Source: Trematomus loennbergii (Eukaryota; Chordata; Actinopteri; Perciformes; Nototheniidae). From it: a DNA stretch of 64,000 bases. Positions 50,496 to 64,000 of this stretch are shown here, one piece after another. The stretch lies in the NCBI GenBank assembly GCA_012861695.1, contig JAAOOA010000033.1, forward strand, positions 19,693,934 through 19,757,933, written 5' to 3'. The position numbers and the translations under genes are program-made. Positions within the stretch are counted from its first letter, which is position 1. Every line of letters begins with the position of its first letter. Below the pieces are notes generated by a model. That model worked only from the letters and a program-made list of their open reading frames with translations, made no database searches and was not told the DNA's origin.

Positions 50496-53143
50496 TTGAA
50501 TGATAATAGCTTGATAACATTGTAATGGGTGCTTTGTTGCACATTCTCATCTCCTATACACCTAATGTTGTTCATGCCTCTCACATTTCTCCTCCAAGCT
50601 TCTGTTCTGGGGCAACAAACATATTCCTACTGGGTCATTTTCCCAGTTCAACAACTTCCTGCTTTATTCATCTTCAGAATCATTTATCCACCCTTTACAT
50701 CCATTCATGATCAACTCTAAATGCTACCTTTTTAATCTTATAATCATCCTGGCTATTTGTATTTGCCAATAATCACTCCCACTTTCTTGTAAAAGTACCA
50801 GAAGTGTGTTCCCCTAGCTGCATCCGACCAGCCAAAACATCTCTGGCAGGCTGTTACTGGATGTGTTTTGCAGGAGGAGGTAGAGAGGACGACAGAAGCC
50901 ATGTTATGCCAAATGGGATATACATGTACAAAAAAGACGTGGTAAATGTTTCCCTTGCACACCTGTCCAGAAACAGTACAGCCTCATCAAAAACCTTTCT
51001 TACGTGTATTTCATTTTGTAAAAAGGCTCAAAAACTCTTAACAAAACATCCAAACAAAGCTTGTTAAAACCTCCGAGACGCAACACTGTGAAATTGCTAG
51101 ATATAATGTCAAACTGTGTAGTAGTAACATATCCAACACCCCAAGACTCCTAACCGTACTATAGAATCTTTTTGGTATTCTAAATCTGTTTGGTGAACAC
51201 ATTCATATTTAAAAGAAAGAGTATAGATTTGAATGGTTTTGTTTCAATGTTGTTCCAACTAGGCTTCAATAGGAGTCACTTTTCACACAAAAGGTACAAC
51301 CACTGAGTTATTATGTAATGTCATACTTCATCTTCATATGACAACAAACATTTTATATACACTGTATGTGCACATATATACAGACCCAAGCATCAGAAGG
51401 GGGAAGACATTTGATTGACATGACTTTCAATGTGGTGGTAGGTGGCAGACGGGCTGGTTTGAGTGTTGCTGAAAAGTCTGTAAAACATGTCAATTCAATT
51501 CATATTTAAGATACATACACCAACACAGGATTGAGTCAGAAATGCCTTATAATCTATGAGCGTTTTGAAAATGACAGTGGGGATATTTGGAAGTGCTAAG
51601 TACCGAAAGAAATCCCCCAAAAAACTAAATCATTCTGATAAATCAATTTTTTAAGATTCATCAGACGCATGCTAAAGACAGTATTTTGCTTGCTTAGAGG
51701 AGTAACAACTGTCATAATTGTCTTGCCCTATGACAAATATAATACATCTAGTGTACAATGTCATTCTTTCATTTGGACACAATCATTTCCCCTTTTCACA
51801 GTACTTCAGAATGTCCAGTAGTCTCTTCCCTTATGAGGAAATGTTTTTCCTTTCCGTCAGAGACCAGCTGTTCCAGGCATGGATCCAGAGGTTGGAGATG
51901 GAGATCATTCCAGCACTTCTTTGTTTGCATGAGTCTCAGTGATCTGAGGGCATTGGGGAAGCCCTGACCCCCTACAAATTCTGGAGAGGGAGATTTGGCA
52001 TCTTGCCACATCAAGCAACACCAGGGGCGTGCGGAGGGGCTTACCCTTTGTTTTGTGCAAAATGGCTTCCTGAGGCTGCAGTTTGTAATAACAAAGACAG
52101 TGAGCCCTGTCTGTGCGATATGACACGGCTGCCTGCCTCATCAGACACCCCCTCCCCGGGGGCCGTAACAAATACAGTAGAGTAGCATACTGGAGAATTT
52201 TCTTACAAGAGCAATGAAGGGATAAAAAAGGAAGAAATACATTATTCCGTTTTGAGGGATTGAAGAGACAAATCCTTTTTCAGTTGACTTTCACCCTTGG
52301 ACACAATGTTAGACATCATTCCAATGTTGAAACTGTGGAATTACCCATTTAAGAATTATTCTTATGGTTTTATGTTGTATTTCTACCTACACATTAGCCC
52401 TCAGTCAATTTAATGCAATTGTCAAGCAAAGCTAATTGAAGTTTCTAATGTCTGTAATTCCTAAAACCGTCTGTGTTTATGATTAGACCTATAAAAAATA
52501 GGTTGTGCAGCAGGAAGAAGCTAATCGCATGGAAATTGTTGAATTAAATGTCGTGAAAAAGCCATTCAGGGTTTGCAGGTGTACTAATAAGAGAACAGAG
52601 GTGTAAAATATAAAGCACACATACTTCACTTCTTATAAGGGCACCACAGACAAGCTATATATAATAGCTATAAAAAAAAGAAATATGATGGCCCTTATTC
52701 TGTGGGTCTATGTGACAAAAGTTCAGGATTGTGAGGGTCGTAACCTCCATGGAGCAGCCATGCAACCATCTTCCCTCCTGCACCTTCCTTAAATGAAAGG
52801 CAGCTTGAAAGTGTCCAGGCTCCATTACTGAGTTAATATTTCTGCTGCTATACTGTTTTAATGGCACATTAATCAGATTAATAGTAAGGAGGGGGAGCTT
52901 TCCTGTCAATCTCTCTAAGAACACAGAAGAGCAAAAAGAAGCCTCAGGGTGAACCATCAAAGCACTGATAAATCTGATTAAACCTCAAATGTAAGACAGA
53001 AAGGAAACGTTTATTTTTTCACAAAATAAGAAGGATAAAGAATGATTAAGATGTTGATGCTGGTGGAAGTGGAAGGAGCTATTGCTAATAGTTACGACAA
53101 ACTAGTGTATCCTTCTCTATAAATATATTCACCCGTGTTTGTT
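50496..53143. other. non-coding with candidate conserved blocks
   Basis: The stretches 52350-52570 (GCTAATTGAAG, TGTCTGTAATTCC, GAATTAAATG) and 52690-52990 (GCACATTAATCAGATTAATA) are complex with homeodomain-type cores. GC-richer DNA at 51810-52180 gives overlapping frames on both strands but no clear exon. Confidence 0.3.
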
Positions 53144-53349
53144 CACCAAAAAGAAAAAGCATTAATTAAATGTATTATGTCGACAGATTTCACATAGATG
53201 CATTAGGTTAGTTGAAAGCAATAATATTAGGTTTCAATAATAAATATTAGGTTTAACTTAATATTATTGCTTTTAATAACCTGATACAGTTCTGTGAAAT
53301 TTGTTGACATAATACATTCAATTTCAGTCAGCATTTGAGTTTTTCAGTG
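53144..53349. mobile_element. palindromic MITE, family A copy 6
   Basis: The left end is degraded (CACCAAAAAGAAAAAGC). Interior arms GGTTAGTTGAAAGCAATA and its partner are clear, as is the right terminus TTTTTCAGTG. Confidence 0.75.
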
Positions 53350-53814
53350 TTTCAGGGAATATAATGCTCCTAAAACCCGATGAATGCAACACTAGCCCTG
53401 TTTAAATGGGTCATTACATTAAACTATGTCTCATAATACGCATCCCACAGCTCCGCGGTGAGCGTACTGTACGCCCTGGGGCCGCCGACACAGAGAGGGA
53501 GGTCTAATGGTCTGCAGTATTAGTGGCTTAATTGCCATATCCTGGTCTCCATTGGATTGCGAGCAGGGCGTTTTAGTTTAATTGTGAACCATCCTGTCCT
53601 GTAACCCCCCCCCTCCATTCACACCAAGCTGCCCGGCCCACCAGAAGTGCATGGTGGGAGTATTTAGTGTTGGAGATGGTCTTCATGATGCACTTGAGGA
53701 AGCTGACCCCCTTTGGACAAGGATGTTGGTAATATACTGCCACCTACTGTCACAATAAAAAAACTAAAACCCTGTATTATAAAAACGAAGCAATGGATTC
53801 CCAATCCCAACGCT
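53350..53814. other. non-coding, candidate conserved block
   Basis: The stretch 53440-53600 is GC-richer, complex, and contains GTGGCTTAATTGCC and TTTTAGTTTAATTGTG. It may be conserved. No exon was seen. Confidence 0.3.
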
Positions 53815-53901
53815 CACCCTAACCCTAACCCTAACCCTCCAAACGCACCCTAACCCATAACCCTAACCCTCCCAACGCTCACCCTAACCCTAACCCTAAA
53901 C
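53815..53901. repeat. interstitial telomere-repeat tract (CCCTAA)n
   Basis: Three runs of the vertebrate telomere hexamer (CCCTAA on this strand) are separated by the spacer CCAACGCTCA or variants of it. It directly abuts the left end of family A copy 7 (starts 53904). Confidence 0.85.
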
Positions 53902-53903
53902 CA

Positions 53904-54502
53904 CACTGAAAAATCTGGAACAGTTGACTTCGAATAAATATATGATGTCAACAGATTCCACATAACTGTATTAGGTTATTTGAAAGCAATAATATTAATA
54001 TTTTTTATTTGTATTACAATATAATATTAAAGGTAGGGTAGGTAAGTTTGAGAAACCGGCTCGATATCGCTAGAATTTGAAAATACACAACCGGAGAAAA
54101 TTTGCCACTTCCTTACAGAGCCCCTCCTCCAACACGAACGCGCACATGACCAATGAGGGCACGAGATAAGTTTGTGCACGATGGAAGGCTGACAGGCAGG
54201 TAGGCCATCCAGTTATTTTAGCCGGGCTGGCTAAAATGATTGGTCGTGCTTTTTACAGTACTACGGCTTCCACAGATGACATTTTTGTATGGATTTTTTG
54301 TCAAAGCACTTAAGATATTCATTGCTATCGGGATGTTAAGAGCATTCCATGGAATATAACAAAAAGTGTATCTCGAGCCGGTTTCTCAAGCTTACCTACC
54401 CTACCTTTAACTTAATATTATTGGTTCCAACTAACTTAATACAGTGATGTGAAATCTGTTGACATAATACATTTAATTAAAGTCAACGGTTCAGTTTTCA
54501 GT
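53904..54502. mobile_element. palindromic MITE, family A copy 7, split by another MITE
   Basis: The left arm (53904-54026) starts CACTGAAAAATCTGGAAC and has GGTTATTTGAAAGCAATA. The right arm (54411-54502) resumes CTTAATATTATTGG, has GTTGACATAATACATTTAA and ends in TTTTCAGTA. The 54027-54410 element lies between them. Confidence 0.8.
54031..54406. mobile_element. TTAA-flanked MITE family F, nested in family A copy 7
   Basis: TTAA target sites lie at 54027-54030 and 54407-54410. The inverted ends are near-perfect: AGGTAGGGTAGGTAAGTTTG on the left, and on the right the complement of AGGTAGGGTAGGTAAGCTTG, both continuing as GAGAAACCGGCTCGA. No transposase frame is present. The good TIR match suggests it is younger than its host copy. 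Confidence 0.88.
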
Positions 54503-57500
54503 ATGGCGCTAATAAAAGTAATTTTTAACATTTGTCAGTGTTTCATTTTTATCTACTTTTTTAGGAATTTTACTTTCCAATGGTTCCTGTTATTAAAACT
54601 ATTCAGTTTACACAAATATTCACAACATCATAGGTTGTTTTCTTTAGGACTACATTAGAAGCTATTTGTTGTTCACTGTATTTGATATTTCAGATTTTAC
54701 AGTATACATCATTATTACCTGGTCTTACCCATTTCAAAAGTAAAGTGTTATGATATCTGTTCTTTTATCGACACATTTTAAAGAAAAAGTTGTAATTTTG
54801 TATTCCTTATACTAGAACTGAATCAGATCCAGCCTTCATTAAATGGTTTGCAATTTGAATCTCAAACAACACACATAAAAAGGGTGTAAACTACATCAGC
54901 TAAACCTTGATGCAATCATTGTTTTATTTGTTATCATACCCCTTCTCAATTGCATTCTTCCTCTCTGTGATAGCAAACATTGAGTCAGTGTGTTGGTGAT
55001 TAACATGTGAACAAAGAGAGCAGGCTGACACATGAGCAGATCCTCACTTGTGGTCCCTTTTCCTCAACCTTCACTGACTGCACGGGGAAATTTACATTTT
55101 AATGGCTCAGGCTGCTTGGTGCCCCCTGCCTCAGAGTGAAAGCTCAGCTGAAAGCGCGGGTGACTGCTCCCAGAGACAGACCAGCTCCACACAAACACAA
55201 AAGCTGCAGAAACGAAAAGCTGGACTTGGTTGTAAACGATTTTGGCTGAACCTCATAGAATAAATCGTTGTATCAGATATAAAATAGCAGAATGCATTTC
55301 TAACCCTAACCCTAGCCCAAACAGGAAGCCTGTCTTTGCTAAAGAAAAGGTTGGCAGGTTGTCATTGTGACCTGTACTGCCATAAATAAGGTAGGATGTG
55401 GATTATCACTTCTCTACGTAACTATGACCTGCACTGTGTACCATTCTTAGAGATTTTAACTTGATCCAGTTAAGATCTCTAACAGGCAGTCTTTAATAAC
55501 ATGGCAGTAATTCATAATTGTGCTCATGATCCTGCATCTAAAGCAAGATGTATAGAAAATATAGATATAAACATGTGATCCTACAATTCAAATCCAGAGG
55601 GGTTTTCTTTTAAAACCATAGACATCTTCTTGTGTCCCGCTACTGTGGATCTATGTAAACTATAAACTCTGTCAACTTGGTGCAGTTATATACATTTCTT
55701 TTGTCAAATTAAACACATTATTTTGTATTCTTTCATATTTAAAGGGAAATAAGGAGCTGCTGTTTCTCCTATGGGGCCCTGTTCTATTGTCTCAAAGTGT
55801 CTGGAGTCTCAACAGCATAAGACGTTTAAAATAGACTAACTTCAGTAGTCTAAATGTGTTTGCCCAAACCATGTATGTTCCTTTCTTTTTGGTCCATGTC
55901 TCATTTAACTTTCAATTCTTTGTTTTTGTGAATTGGGTAAAAAAAGTCAAGGGTTAGGATTAAGGTCAGGCTTCTAAAAGTCTAAGGAGCGAATATAAAT
56001 TCTGAAAAAATGTCAGGACTACAAAAATAAATAGAAAATGAGTATTGTATACATTGTAAATTGAATGAGTAAGACAGTAGAAACATAACAAAGGCATGAT
56101 AAATAATCTGTACCTTATTCCTTACCTTCTTGTTATCATGCTGCCATCTAGGGGTACATAGCTGTGTTGCAATGTGTGTGTGGTGCATCCTACCATATTA
56201 AAATGCAGTCTACAATAACATGGCAGCAGTTAATAAATGTGCTCATGACCCTGCGTCTAAAGCCAGATGTATAGAAAATGGTATGTCAAACAAATATCTG
56301 GCAGATGATTAATCATTATCTCCACTTTTTACATTCAGGTTTATTAATGACTGAGGTAAAGCTTGTTATAATCTGCCGAAAGTGTTAACCAATGAATAAC
56401 ACTCATAATTAACTCAATGAGTCCATGACAATATTTTAAACAACAATTTATTGTATTATTAATCAGAGTATTATATATATTTGAAGGTAATCTGGTTCCT
56501 GGGTGTGGTTGCACCAGCTGTGATGCTGAAAGAAAGCTGTGATGCTGAAAGAAATACTTTTTAACGACAGTAAAGACCCTGTTACATGGGGATCTATTTT
56601 GTGCACTGTACTTTATAGGTTGCAATGCAGGATTTAATCTGATGTTGCCTTGATCAGTAAGCCCGTCATTACTTTATGTTATCCCAACATTTGCATTTAT
56701 CTCCATAAATGCTGAGATGCAACCACATTTTGGAACACACACAAACGGACAAATTGCTACTTATCCTTTTAGGCAGACTTTACAGTTTGACATAAAACAA
56801 AGTAATGCATAGCTGATGTGAGAAATCCTCTGAGGCTGTCTGCAGTTGGAACAACACATCAGCTCGTATAGGGAAATATCCAGCATCATTTCCCCTTGTT
56901 TCTAGAAGTGACACTGCATGATGGAAAGGACCGAGCATAAAGTGGAGTGCTAAGAATGTCAGGCCCACAAAATAACAGTTAAACAAAAAATATCAATTTT
57001 TTTACAAACATTTTCACACGTGATTTTCAGGTTATAGTCAGTCGTGAGGCACTCGTATTGGACAGGCAGTTTATTTACAAATAGCAGACCCATACACACG
57101 AAGAAAAGAAAGTAATGATGGCAAATTTCCAAAGAATTTGGATAATTGGATATTGGTTTCCAACAGATCTCAACAATCAACGCATCGTTTCCCCTCAGTC
57201 TCTAATTGTTACTGCATTAGGGCGTGAAAAAGTAATCAAAAAACATACAATCACCAACGGTCGTCACCTTTGTACTTTATAAAAATATCACCATGGTGTT
57301 TCACAGATTCACAGATTAGACCGTGGACAGAGAGACATATTTACAGTAATACACACGAAAGGGGAAAAATGGAAATAAATCATTTGGAACAAAAAGGTTG
57401 GCGGACAAAATATGAGCAGTGCAGAGGGGGTCCCAAAAGGCAAAGCTTGAGCAATTCTTTCTTCAAGGTCTCTAAATGGACACCTTTATTCTTTTTCATT

Positions 57501-58611
57501 TGCCCTGTAAAGACCAGACAAATTAACAAGTTAAAAAGGAGACAGAGTTATATACTGTAGTTGTACACATTGTGATTAACATATCAAAACAAACCTATAT
57601 TCTCTATTTTCAATCATGTCATTCTTATTTGACATACATGTGACTTGTGTGAGTTTAGATAGAAACACAACTCTGAAGTGCTGGCAATTTAAAATTAAAT
57701 AAATAATGTTCTTACACATTAAATGAACTTAAATTATAAAACATACACAAAAAATGAACTTGACAAAAACAGAAATTATGATATTGTTACAAGATATATT
57801 GCGCGACCTGTTACACATCAGGATATATCTGATCCTGTTTTGACTATACTTTTTGCCAATTATAGCTTATTTTCTCTAAATTTGTATGTCTGTTACGATT
57901 TTATTTTATCAGTTAATAAACAAGATAATTACAAAACATATACCGTAAAGTAAAGTGATGCTTTATACTTTTAAGTAGCGTGCACCATTCAATATTGTGC
58001 GTGACCATGGTTCCCATTTATTCAATTTAATTCTATGTTAAATGTCTCATCTGTTTGGAAGTATCTCATGCGGACAAGTTTTACATGTTCTTTTTAGTGT
58101 TTTATTTATGTAACCTTTATATAGGGAATAACCTTTGACAAAGGTCTCAATTTGGATGGATCCCAGGTTAAATGTTATACATACAATATTTTAACAATTT
58201 CAAAACGTATTATATCTAGAAAGCCAATGTTTCTATGGATGGTAACCTTGTTCTTCAGAGCAAAGAATTCAAGACATTTGGATATTTTTTAAAAAGTTCA
58301 TAGTGCACAATTGATCATTTTCATAATAAAGAAAAAAAACTGTGAATGCGGTATATGGACTGAAACCGTTGTATCTCTACACATGTGAAGTAGATGCCAC
58401 AATCACACATATACAATTGTTATTGTTTCAAGATAACACAACATTATCTTTATTGAAATGTAGAATGACAGAGATGCAATGGGGGAAAAAGTGAGGGAAA
58501 TAACATTAAAAAAAGTCAGATATATAATGTTAGAGTTTTCATTATTGTCTGAGTTATTAAACCCTTCAAATCTTTTATCCATTAGTTTTGGTATAAAAAA
58601 CTGTTATTTTA
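54503..58611. other. non-coding desert
   Basis: No supported exon. A 19-bp tandem repeat (GAAAGCTGTGATGCTGAAA type) occurs at about 56515-56550. A dispersed pair is listed separately. Short telomere-like CCCTAACCCTA occurs at about 55302-55312. Confidence 0.4.
55486..55560 (+). repeat. 75-bp dispersed direct repeat (pair with 56205-56279)
   Basis: Both units share GCAGTCT, AATAACATGGCAG, GTGCTCATGA, CCTGC and AGATGTATAGAAAAT in order, about 720 bases apart. It is either two copies of an unrecognised family or a local duplication. Confidence 0.6.
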
Positions 58612-59314
58612 TTAAAGGTCCCATGTCATGGCCATTTCTACTGATCATAATTCCATTGTTGAGGTCTACTACAATAGATTTATATTGTGCAATTTTCCAA
58701 AATCACATTGGTTTCTCATACAGCATCTCTGTATAGTATGTGTATTCACTCTCTGTCTTAAACGGCTTGTTGGAGCTCCTGCCCCCCCCCTCCCTATGAG
58801 CCCAGTCTGCGAGACAGCGAGACACAGCGAAACCCAGCCCGAACACACACACACACACCCGCAGCCAGGCTGGGAGTTTGTGTGTGTGCTCACACACCGA
58901 CTCACAGCCTCGCCGCGTCCCGCCGTCTCAGGGAGGAGAAATCGGCGGAGCTGCAGCTGAGAAAAGATTGAGTGTGTGTGTGTGAGGAAGTCCGCGGATT
59001 GGTCCATTTGGACCAATCCACGGACTTAACGTAACGGCTCTGCAGACGTAACGTAACGGCTCCACGGATTGGTCCATTTGGACCAATGGGTCCATTTGGG
59101 TATGGGCACGTCACTGTACCCAGGAAGAAAAAGAGAAATCTCCAACGAGGCGTTCTGGGGCAGCATAAACAGGTATTTTCTGTGTTAGAGTTTTACTCGC
59201 TACAGGGTGTACTTTGAGGGTTTGTGACTCTGCAGACCGTTTACATGCAGAAAAACCTTCATAACACACAAGGGGACGGGTAATAACCGGAAAAGCATGA
59301 CATGGGACCTTTAA
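58612..59314. mobile_element. TTAA-flanked MITE family G, copy 1
   Basis: TTAA stands at both ends with perfect inverted termini TTAAAGGTCCCATGTCATG. The interior includes CTGATCATAATTCCATTG, TTGGTTTCTCATACAGCATC, CA/GT tracts and two palindromes (about 58989-59023 and 59063-59087) around GGATTGGTCCATTTGGACC. No transposase frame is present. A second copy starts at 63531. Confidence 0.85.
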
Positions 59315-60088
59315 CAAGAGGCCACCTGTCTCCGATTGCATTCAATTCTTACCAAGAGAAAATGTGTAAATAACAGAGTGATAGGTTGATTTTGTGTACA
59401 AATGCCATTTGAAGCTCTGCTGTAAAACCACATTAGAATGTGTGGCAGGTTATTAAAGGTATTACAAACGACATGATGGAAGGGTCGGATGACAGTGAGT
59501 GAGATGAGCTTTTAACATCAGAAGATCTCACCTCAAAGTTCTTCAGCAGTACGGCCAAAGTGAACAAACTGGGTTTAGTATCTAGAATGAGACTGCCAGT
59601 GCTGAAGGAGCGTGGGAAAAACACAAGAGGACGCAATTGAGACCGCATATAAAAACAATAACAAAACGAAAGATAACTTACATCCAATATTCACTTTTCC
59701 CATAATGTAGCACTTATAATAACCATCAAAAAGTAATACAATAATCCATCAAAAAGTAATACAATAATTCATTAAACATATGATAATAGTAACACATTTT
59801 AACGTTCTTGTTTTTAAAATAAAAATAAAAGAAATCATGTGTGCAGACTAACAAATGTACACACCTTTACAGCATGCAACATAAAACACTTTATATGACA
59901 GGGGTAGGATATGAAATGTGAATGATGCACTGCAACTTTACTATGTGGATGAAATATGGAAATCCAAGATGCAAAACAACAGAATGAGGTGACAAACGTT
60001 TTTACTGATGATGACAGGCGAGGTGGAGGGCGCCCTCTGCTGGTGAACCATGAGATGAGGAACACGATGAGAGCCAGATGGGACAGGA
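59315..60088. other. 3' flank of the SEZ6-like gene
   Basis: A small tandem duplication with ATCAAAAAGTAATACAATAA occurs at 59719-59768. If the 60089 stop is used, this is probably its 3' UTR and flank. I could not find the extra terminal exon (ending YEVSI) that some SEZ6 relatives have. Confidence 0.35.
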
Positions 60089-62502
<2,414 letters not shown>

Positions 62503-62771
62503 CTGGTGCAGCACAAACACAAAATAAATAGATTATTAGTTGGCAGTTGTAGTAAAATAGAAAACATTTGTACTTTATGCCCACAAGATAAAAAAGAGTA
62601 AACTGTTTCTTTTGCACTCTAATAACATTGTTATTCTCAAGACTGACAGTTACAAAAATGAACAAAATGTAGGGATTGTTTTTTAATTTATATTCAACAA
62701 ATGTTTCCCTGTCAAAACCTACATTACCCACAAGTATACTAAACCACAGACACTTTGCTTGGAGTAGTAGC

Positions 62772-62840
62772 AGTGGTGTAAAGTAAGTAAGTATTTACTC
62801 AAGTACTCTCTGTACTTAAGTACAATTTTGAGGTACATGG
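62772..62840 (-). mobile_element. family D repeat end, inverted
   Basis: It starts AGTGGTGTAAAGTAAGTAAG and has TATTTACTCAAGTAC and ACTTAAGTACAATTTTGAGG, the reverse complement of the terminus at 47135-47195. It lies in a SEZ6-like intron and is cut off by the next element. Confidence 0.6.
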
Positions 62841-63534
62841 AATCGAGGGAAAGTTATATACACACCAAAACGTTAACAAATAAGGAGTGAGAGTGACGCG
62901 TTACAAAAACCGGAAGCTGCATACACTCTGGTGGCTACCATTAGCAGCTAACTTTTCCGCTCCGATTTTTACATAAAAAATGGAATTATGGATTATAAAT
63001 AATTTTTTAAAAGGTACAAGTACATTATCAACCTTTGGATCAACAGTTGTAGATTTTTTTTTTTTCGTTTTAATGCCATTGAACACGTCTTTTGACCTAA
63101 TTGACAGCTACGGTGAGACGATCTGCCGTAAAAGCCCCGTAAAGGTACGTGTTGTGATGTCTGTGTTTGCTTCCCCTGTCGCAAGTTGGGATCGCTCAGT
63201 GATGATACTATACCTAAATAATCAGTGGAGTCTCAGCTTTAATAGGCTATATTGTATGTGCAGCTACGATAAGTAATAAGGGTATCTTTATATTGAATTG
63301 TGTGCCGCAGTGCGTTAGATTTTTTTCGCTCAGGGGTCATTTAGACCCTTCTTATGAGACTTGTGTTTTGTTTTGGTAAAAATGGTTTATATCTTCAGTT
63401 AGCTGAGATTCTTCCCGTTAATCTGGTGCTACACATTAATAGTTTCATAAATGTTAAGAAGCCCTGAGACATAATCTCGAAAACAAAAAGGTGGGAGGGG
63501 TCCAATGGGGGGACCGCCCGTGCTTAAGAGGTTA
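62841..63534. mobile_element. family E element, copy 2 (partial)
   Basis: It shares CGTTTTAATGCCATTGAAC, GCTACGATAAGTAATAAG, CAGTTAGCTGAG, TTCTTCCCGTTA and TTAAGAAGCCCTGAGAC with 45932-47104, in the same order and orientation. The right end GCTTAAGAGGTTAA fits its terminus. The left end is missing or unclear. Confidence 0.65.
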
Positions 63535-64000
63535 AAGGAGAGGTGTCATGGGCCATTTCCACTGATCATAATTCCATTGTTGAGGTATACTAAAATAGAT
63601 TTATACTGTACATTTTTCCAAACTCACATTGGTTTCTCATACAGCATCTCTGTAAACTACTTGTATTCACTGAATTTCACTCTCTGCCTTAAACGGCTCG
63701 TTGTAGGTCCCAAAGCTCCAGCCCCCACCCTCCCTGTGAGCACAGTGTGCTCTGATTGGTCGGGACGTTGTGAATCGCGCTGAGCTCCGTGGAGGTGTTG
63801 TTTCCTTGTTTAGGATACATAGCGAAACACAGCCAAACTCATCCTGAGCACACACAAAGTCACAGCCGAAGTAAAAACAATAAGTGTGGCTTGATATTGA
63901 GTAAGAAAAAGGTTGATAAACGCTGTGAGAATGGGTCTGCAGAGAGAATTTCGCCTCGATCCCAACTGTCTGTTATCAGCCTGCAGCCAGGGAGGAGAAA
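63531..64000. mobile_element. TTAA MITE family G, copy 2 (runs off the window)
   Basis: It starts TTAAAGGAGAGGTGTCATGG and shares CTGATCATAATTCCATTG, TTTATACTGTACATTTTTCC and TTGGTTTCTCATACAGCATC with 58612-59314. Its left TTAA is the same one that ends the family E element, so the two abut on a shared site. Confidence 0.75.

Noticed and set aside
51718..52185. Several overlapping frames on both strands near 51.7-52.2 kb
   Set aside because: No family motif, no consistent splice pairing, and similar length on both strands; GC-richer DNA explains them.
58628..59016. 110- and 115-codon frames
   Set aside because: They lie inside the family G MITE and overlap on both strands.
59433..59687. Minus-strand frame with a fair acceptor (CGCTCCTTCAG) and donor (GTGAGA), encoding SLILDTKPSLFTLAVLLKNF
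   Set aside because: It matches no family I know and does not fit the phase or content of the SEZ6-like tail. It could be chance; RNA-seq would decide.

Overview
This 64 kb window is vertebrate nuclear DNA, almost certainly from a teleost fish. It shows split genes with GT/AG introns, a LIM-homeobox gene and a SEZ6-family gene, dinucleotide microsatellites, and many short inverted-repeat transposons of types common in percomorph fish genomes. No bacterial, plasmid or viral gene was seen. Almost all open reading frames in the window are chance frames in non-coding DNA.

Layout. Bases 1-7787 are non-coding: a decayed TTAA-type repeat with a LINE tail inside it, then the 3' side of the first gene. 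Bases 7788-11870 (minus strand) hold a complete five-exon LIM-homeodomain gene of the Lhx1 group. Its exons join into one uninterrupted 397-residue frame. Its probable promoter is at about 11871-12420. Bases 12.4-60 kb form a gene-poor region of about 48 kb between the two genes. It contains AT-rich stretches with homeodomain-type sites that look like conserved enhancers, plus at least 15 short transposon copies. Bases 60089-62502 (minus strand) carry the last five exons seen of a SEZ6-family gene: two sushi domains, a juxtamembrane exon, a transmembrane exon and a cytoplasmic tail. Its 5' part lies beyond the right edge. The last kilobase is stacked TTAA-type elements.

Both genes are transcribed right to left, so the desert lies between the 3' end of the SEZ6-like gene and the promoter of lhx1. 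That is where lhx1 enhancers would be expected.

Most notable points. (1) The two sushi exons of the SEZ6-like gene each break frame at apparent one-base losses in short homopolymers (three in all), while lhx1 is clean. (2) The 3' part of lhx1 has an internal duplication that copied the exon 5 acceptor region into intron 4. (3) Four transposon-in-transposon nests can be read with their target sites, three at TTAA with inverted ends on the inserted element. (4) Two copies of one hAT-type element keep perfect 8-bp target duplications. (5) One palindromic family occurs at least seven times, one copy beside an interstitial telomere-repeat tract. I found no convincing new biological system.
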